Origin: Jiangella aurantiaca
Lineage (GTDB): Bacteria; Actinomycetota; Actinomycetes; Jiangellales; Jiangellaceae
Length of the DNA: 64,000 nt
Direction: 5' to 3'
Assembly: GCF_004349105.1 (NCBI RefSeq)
Contig: NZ_SMLB01000010.1
Span: 62,001 to 126,000, forward strand
Shown here: piece by piece, positions 61,429-64,000 of the stretch
How the letters are laid out: every line of letters begins with the position of its first letter
Numbering within the stretch: the stretch's first letter is position 1
The notes under the pieces: generated by a model
Told to the model about the DNA's origin: nothing
The model's database searches: none
What the model saw: the letters and a program-made list of their open reading frames with translations, nothing else
Position numbers and translations under genes: made by a program

Positions 61429-64000
61429 CTAGCTGACGGTGGCACCATCGTGCCGCGAGCCGTGCGAGGCGAACTCGATCAGGCGGCACAGCGTGTTGAC
61501 GCCCTGGACCTGGTCGAGGCTGCGCACCGGCGCGCTCAGCAGGGCCGGGCTGCCGACCAGCACGGCCAGCGACCGGGACCGCGACACGGCGACGTTGAGG
61601 CGGTTGCGGTTGGCGACGAAGTCGACGCCGCGGGGGGCGTCGGCCGCCGAGGACGTGGTGAGGGAGACGATGACCACCGGCGCCTCCTGACCCTGGAACT
61701 TGTCGACCGTGCCGACCCGGGCCTGGCCGTCGAGCGCGCCGAGCAGCTGCCCGACCTGCGCGTTGTACGGCGCGACCACCAGGATGTCGGCCGGCCCGAG
61801 CACCTGGGTCGAGCCGTCGGCCGCCGTCCAGGTGCGCCCGGTCAGCGAATCGACGAGCTCGGCGACGACGGCGACCTCGGCGTCGCTGCGCACCGAACAG
61901 CCGGCGTGCTCGACCGGCACCCAGCGCACGCCGGCGCCGGCCAGCTCATCGTCGCCGCCGACCAGCTGCCGCTCCAGGCCTGTCCGCGGCACCAGCAGGG
62001 AGTCGTAGGACAGCTCGGACACCGGCGCGCACACGTCCGGATGCATGCGCCACGTGGTGTCGAGGAACAGGCCGCGCTCCGGCGGGACGGTGTCGTGCTC
62101 GCCCAGCACGTGGTCGAGCGCGGAGACGCCGGCGCCCTCGGGGTGGTTGCCCTTGGCCGGCTGCGGCAGCTGGCGGGGATCGCCGAGCAGGATGACGGAG
62201 TCGGCGGCGGCCCCGGCGGCGACGGTGTTGGCCAGCGAGAACTGCCCGGCCTCGTCGACCACGAGCACGTCGACGCGGATGTCGGGCCGGGCGAACAGCC
62301 AGCCGGTCCCGGCCACGAGATTGACGGTGCCGGCCGCGATGGCCGCCTCGACGTCGTCGTTGGAAGTCGTGACTGTGACCGCCGGGTGCCGGCTGGCGTT
62401 GCCGTCGTCGGCCTTCTGGATCGCCCGCACCAGCCGCCCGCCGAGCCGCAGGCCGTCGCCGTCATCGCCGGCAGCCCGCAGGATCGCGTCGAGCAGATGC
62501 GTGATGACCCGGTGGCTGAGCGCGGTGATGCCGACGGTCTTGCCCGCACGCAGCAGTTCGACGACCGCCTGCGAGCCGGCGTACGTCTTGCCCGCGCCCG
62601 GCGGACCCTGGACCGGCAGCGCGCCGCGGAGCGCCGGCGCCACCCGGCGCAGCGCGTCGGACCCGGACTCGCCGGCCAGCCGCAGCGGGACGCCGTCGGT
62701 CAGTCGCGGCGACCGGCCGGACAGCAGGTCGCGTACGCCCCGGAACGGGCCGTCGGCATCGAACCCGTGCTCGGCGACCCAGCCGCCGACCCGGACCAGC
62801 GCCTTCTCCTGAACGCCGGCTGGGATCGGGTCGGGTGGCAGCAGGGCGACCGGGTGCGGCTGCTCCTTGGCCAGCGCCCGCTTCAGCTCGACGACGCCGT
62901 TCTCGAGGTCGAGCCGCACGATCTTGCTGGTGCCGCCGTCGGGGCCGGCGTGACCGCACTGGTCGCCGGGGCGCAGCCGGCTCTCCTGCGGCGGGATGGC
63001 GTACCGCCACACGCCGGACCGCTTCTCGGTGCGCAGCAGCTCCGGCGAGTGCAGCCCGCCGAGCGTCGCGGGGTCGTCGACCAGCTCGTCGACGGCGAGC
63101 CGGCGGACCCGGAAGTACTCCCACCACTCAGCCCGGTTCTCGCGCCGGTGCCACTCCAGCAGGCCGGCCAGCAGCGCGTTGGCGCGCTGCGCCGGCGTGC
63201 GCGCCGCGGGGTCGGCCGGGATACCGTCGAGCAGCCGCGCCTCGATGGCGACCAGCTCGGGGTCGCGCTCCTTGAGGTGCTCCGCCTGCTCGTCGCCGAT
63301 GTCGTCGGGCCGGGAGACGGCGTGCCCGGCGGCCACTGCCTCGGACCGGCGGTCCTCCAGCCAGTCGCGCAGCTGCCGGGTGCTGACGCAGTCGTCGCGG
63401 TTGTAGGCCTCGATGTCGTCGAGGATCTGCTGGTCGCGCTCGGCCAGCCAGCGCTCGTACTCGACGATGCTGGACCCGGCGTCCTTGACCGCGGCACCGG
63501 CCCGGCCGCCGGGCGAGTAGAACCGCTCCAGCGCCTTGATGGAGTACGACTCGGTCCCGATGAGCAGGCCCTGCTTGACGACGGCGTAGAGGTCGACGAG
63601 CCGTTCGCCCCGCAGCAGCGCGTCGACCTCGTCGACCCGGGTGCCGTACCGCTGCGACAGCCCCTTGAGCCGGCTCGGCTCGTACGGCGCGTAGTGGTAG
63701 ACGTGCATGCCGGGCCGGGCCCGCCAGGCCGCCATGATGTGGTCGACGACCTGCTCGAACGCGCGCCGCTCGGCCGGCGGGTCGTGCGCCCACCAGGACG
63801 TGAACCCGTCGCGCGCGTCGGACACGCCCCACAGGTACTCCAGGCCGTGGTCGCCGAAGAACGGGTCGCCCTCGAGGTCGAGGAAGAGGTCGCCGTCGTC
63901 GGGCTCGGGCAGCAGCGCCAGCCCGCGGCGCACCTCGATCGGCGTGACCAGCTCGTACGGCGGCAGCTCCTGCGACCGCGCCCCGACCTGCAGCCGGGCC
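61429..64000 (-). CDS. TM0106-family RecB-like nuclease fused to superfamily 1 helicase (5' end missing)
   Basis: 856 residues are visible; the frame stays open past the right edge, so the true start is outside. The first part is a nuclease-like domain: DLFLDLEGDPFF, GMHVYHYAPYEPSRLKGL, LVDLYAVVKQGLL and the basic/acidic NRDDCVSTRQLRDWL resemble the DnaQ/RNase H-like domain that follows RecB in TM0106 proteins. The second part is a Dna2/Upf1-like ATPase with VQGPPGAGKTYAGSQAV, VVDEAGQFSLAN, DTTWRMHPDVC and VDKFQGQEAPVVIVSL. It is probably an ATP-driven nuclease acting on DNA; its physiological role is unknown. Confidence 0.87.
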   Translation of the reverse strand, partial: ARLQVGARSQELPPYELVTPIEVRRGLALLPEPDDGDLFLDLEGDPFFGDHGLEYLWGVSDARDGFTSWWAHDPPAERRAFEQVVDHIMAAWRARPGMHVYHYAPYEPSRLKGLSQRYGTRVDEVDALLRGERLVDLYAVVKQGLLIGTESYSIKALERFYSPGGRAGAAVKDAGSSIVEYERWLAERDQQILDDIEAYNRDDCVSTRQLRDWLEDRRSEAVAAGHAVSRPDDIGDEQAEHLKERDPELVAIEARLLDGIPADPAARTPAQRANALLAGLLEWHRRENRAEWWEYFRVRRLAVDELVDDPATLGGLHSPELLRTEKRSGVWRYAIPPQESRLRPGDQCGHAGPDGGTSKIVRLDLENGVVELKRALAKEQPHPVALLPPDPIPAGVQEKALVRVGGWVAEHGFDADGPFRGVRDLLSGRSPRLTDGVPLRLAGESGSDALRRVAPALRGALPVQGPPGAGKTYAGSQAVVELLRAGKTVGITALSHRVITHLLDAILRAAGDDGDGLRLGGRLVRAIQKADDGNASRHPAVTVTTSNDDVEAAIAAGTVNLVAGTGWLFARPDIRVDVLVVDEAGQFSLANTVAAGAAADSVILLGDPRQLPQPAKGNHPEGAGVSALDHVLGEHDTVPPERGLFLDTTWRMHPDVCAPVSELSYDSLLVPRTGLERQLVGGDDELAGAGVRWVPVEHAGCSVRSDAEVAVVAELVDSLTGRTWTAADGSTQVLGPADILVVAPYNAQVGQLLGALDGQARVGTVDKFQGQEAPVVIVSLTTSSAADAPRGVDFVANRNRLNVAVSRSRSLAVLVGSPALLSAPVRSLDQVQGVNTLCRLIEFASHGSRHDGATVS

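Overview
The window is a 64 kb piece of a very GC-rich chromosome with dense genes, frequent GTG starts and 4-bp ATGA/GTGA overlaps. It looks like an actinobacterium. Supporting marks are a mycobacterial-type frdABCD operon, an F420-type PPOX protein, an ECF42 sigma factor with its DGPF partner, a class I ribonucleotide reductase behind a B12 riboswitch (as known in Streptomyces), and a sugar ABC importer with no ATPase gene of its own. A Jiangella-like organism is my guess from general resemblance, not a demonstrated assignment. There is no rRNA, tRNA, prophage, complete insertion sequence or CRISPR array.

Layout. 0-8 kb: the 5' end of a GlcD-type oxidase divergent from a GntR/FCD regulator; a DGPF/ECF42 pair; a DEAD-box helicase; a PPOX protein; and a TetR plus two PH-domain membrane protein operon. 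8-16 kb: an intergenic palindrome pair, a thioredoxin/NHL protein, two exported phosphate-ester hydrolases and an S9 peptidase. 16-20 kb: a LacI-regulated alpha-glucoside-like ABC importer. 20-29 kb: phenylacetate genes (paaN divergent from a paaH-paaI fusion and paaJ), then a branched-chain 2-oxoacid dehydrogenase operon. 29-38 kb: a thioester-domain LPXTG protein, a thioesterase/two-component group, mntH, and nrdAB with NrdR-like boxes and a B12 riboswitch. 38-43 kb: an EamA transporter, an HTH-TPR regulator divergent from a tiny secreted peptide gene, an aminotransferase and a small membrane protein. 43-53 kb: a deglycation pair (LMW phosphatase plus fructosamine kinase), an ABC-2 exporter, small enzymes, and thiamin genes with a TPP riboswitch. 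53-64 kb: an alanyl-tRNA editing protein, a succinate-semialdehyde dehydrogenase with a duplicated 3' end around a long palindrome, a GlxA regulator, frdABCD, a cupin protein, a nitroreductase, and a RecB-like nuclease/helicase running off the end.

The best candidate for an undescribed system is at 39.7-41.4 kb. A 467-residue HTH-TPR regulator (the architecture of RRNPP peptide receptors) is transcribed away from an unannotated 40-codon gene. That gene has a ribosome binding site, a textbook signal peptide, a short mature peptide ending GDFCC, and its own strong terminator. The 67-bp intergenic region carries two symmetric operator-like sites. Other notable items are an R2 subunit with Phe in place of the radical Tyr, the PaaH-PaaI fusion, and three families of intergenic palindromes.
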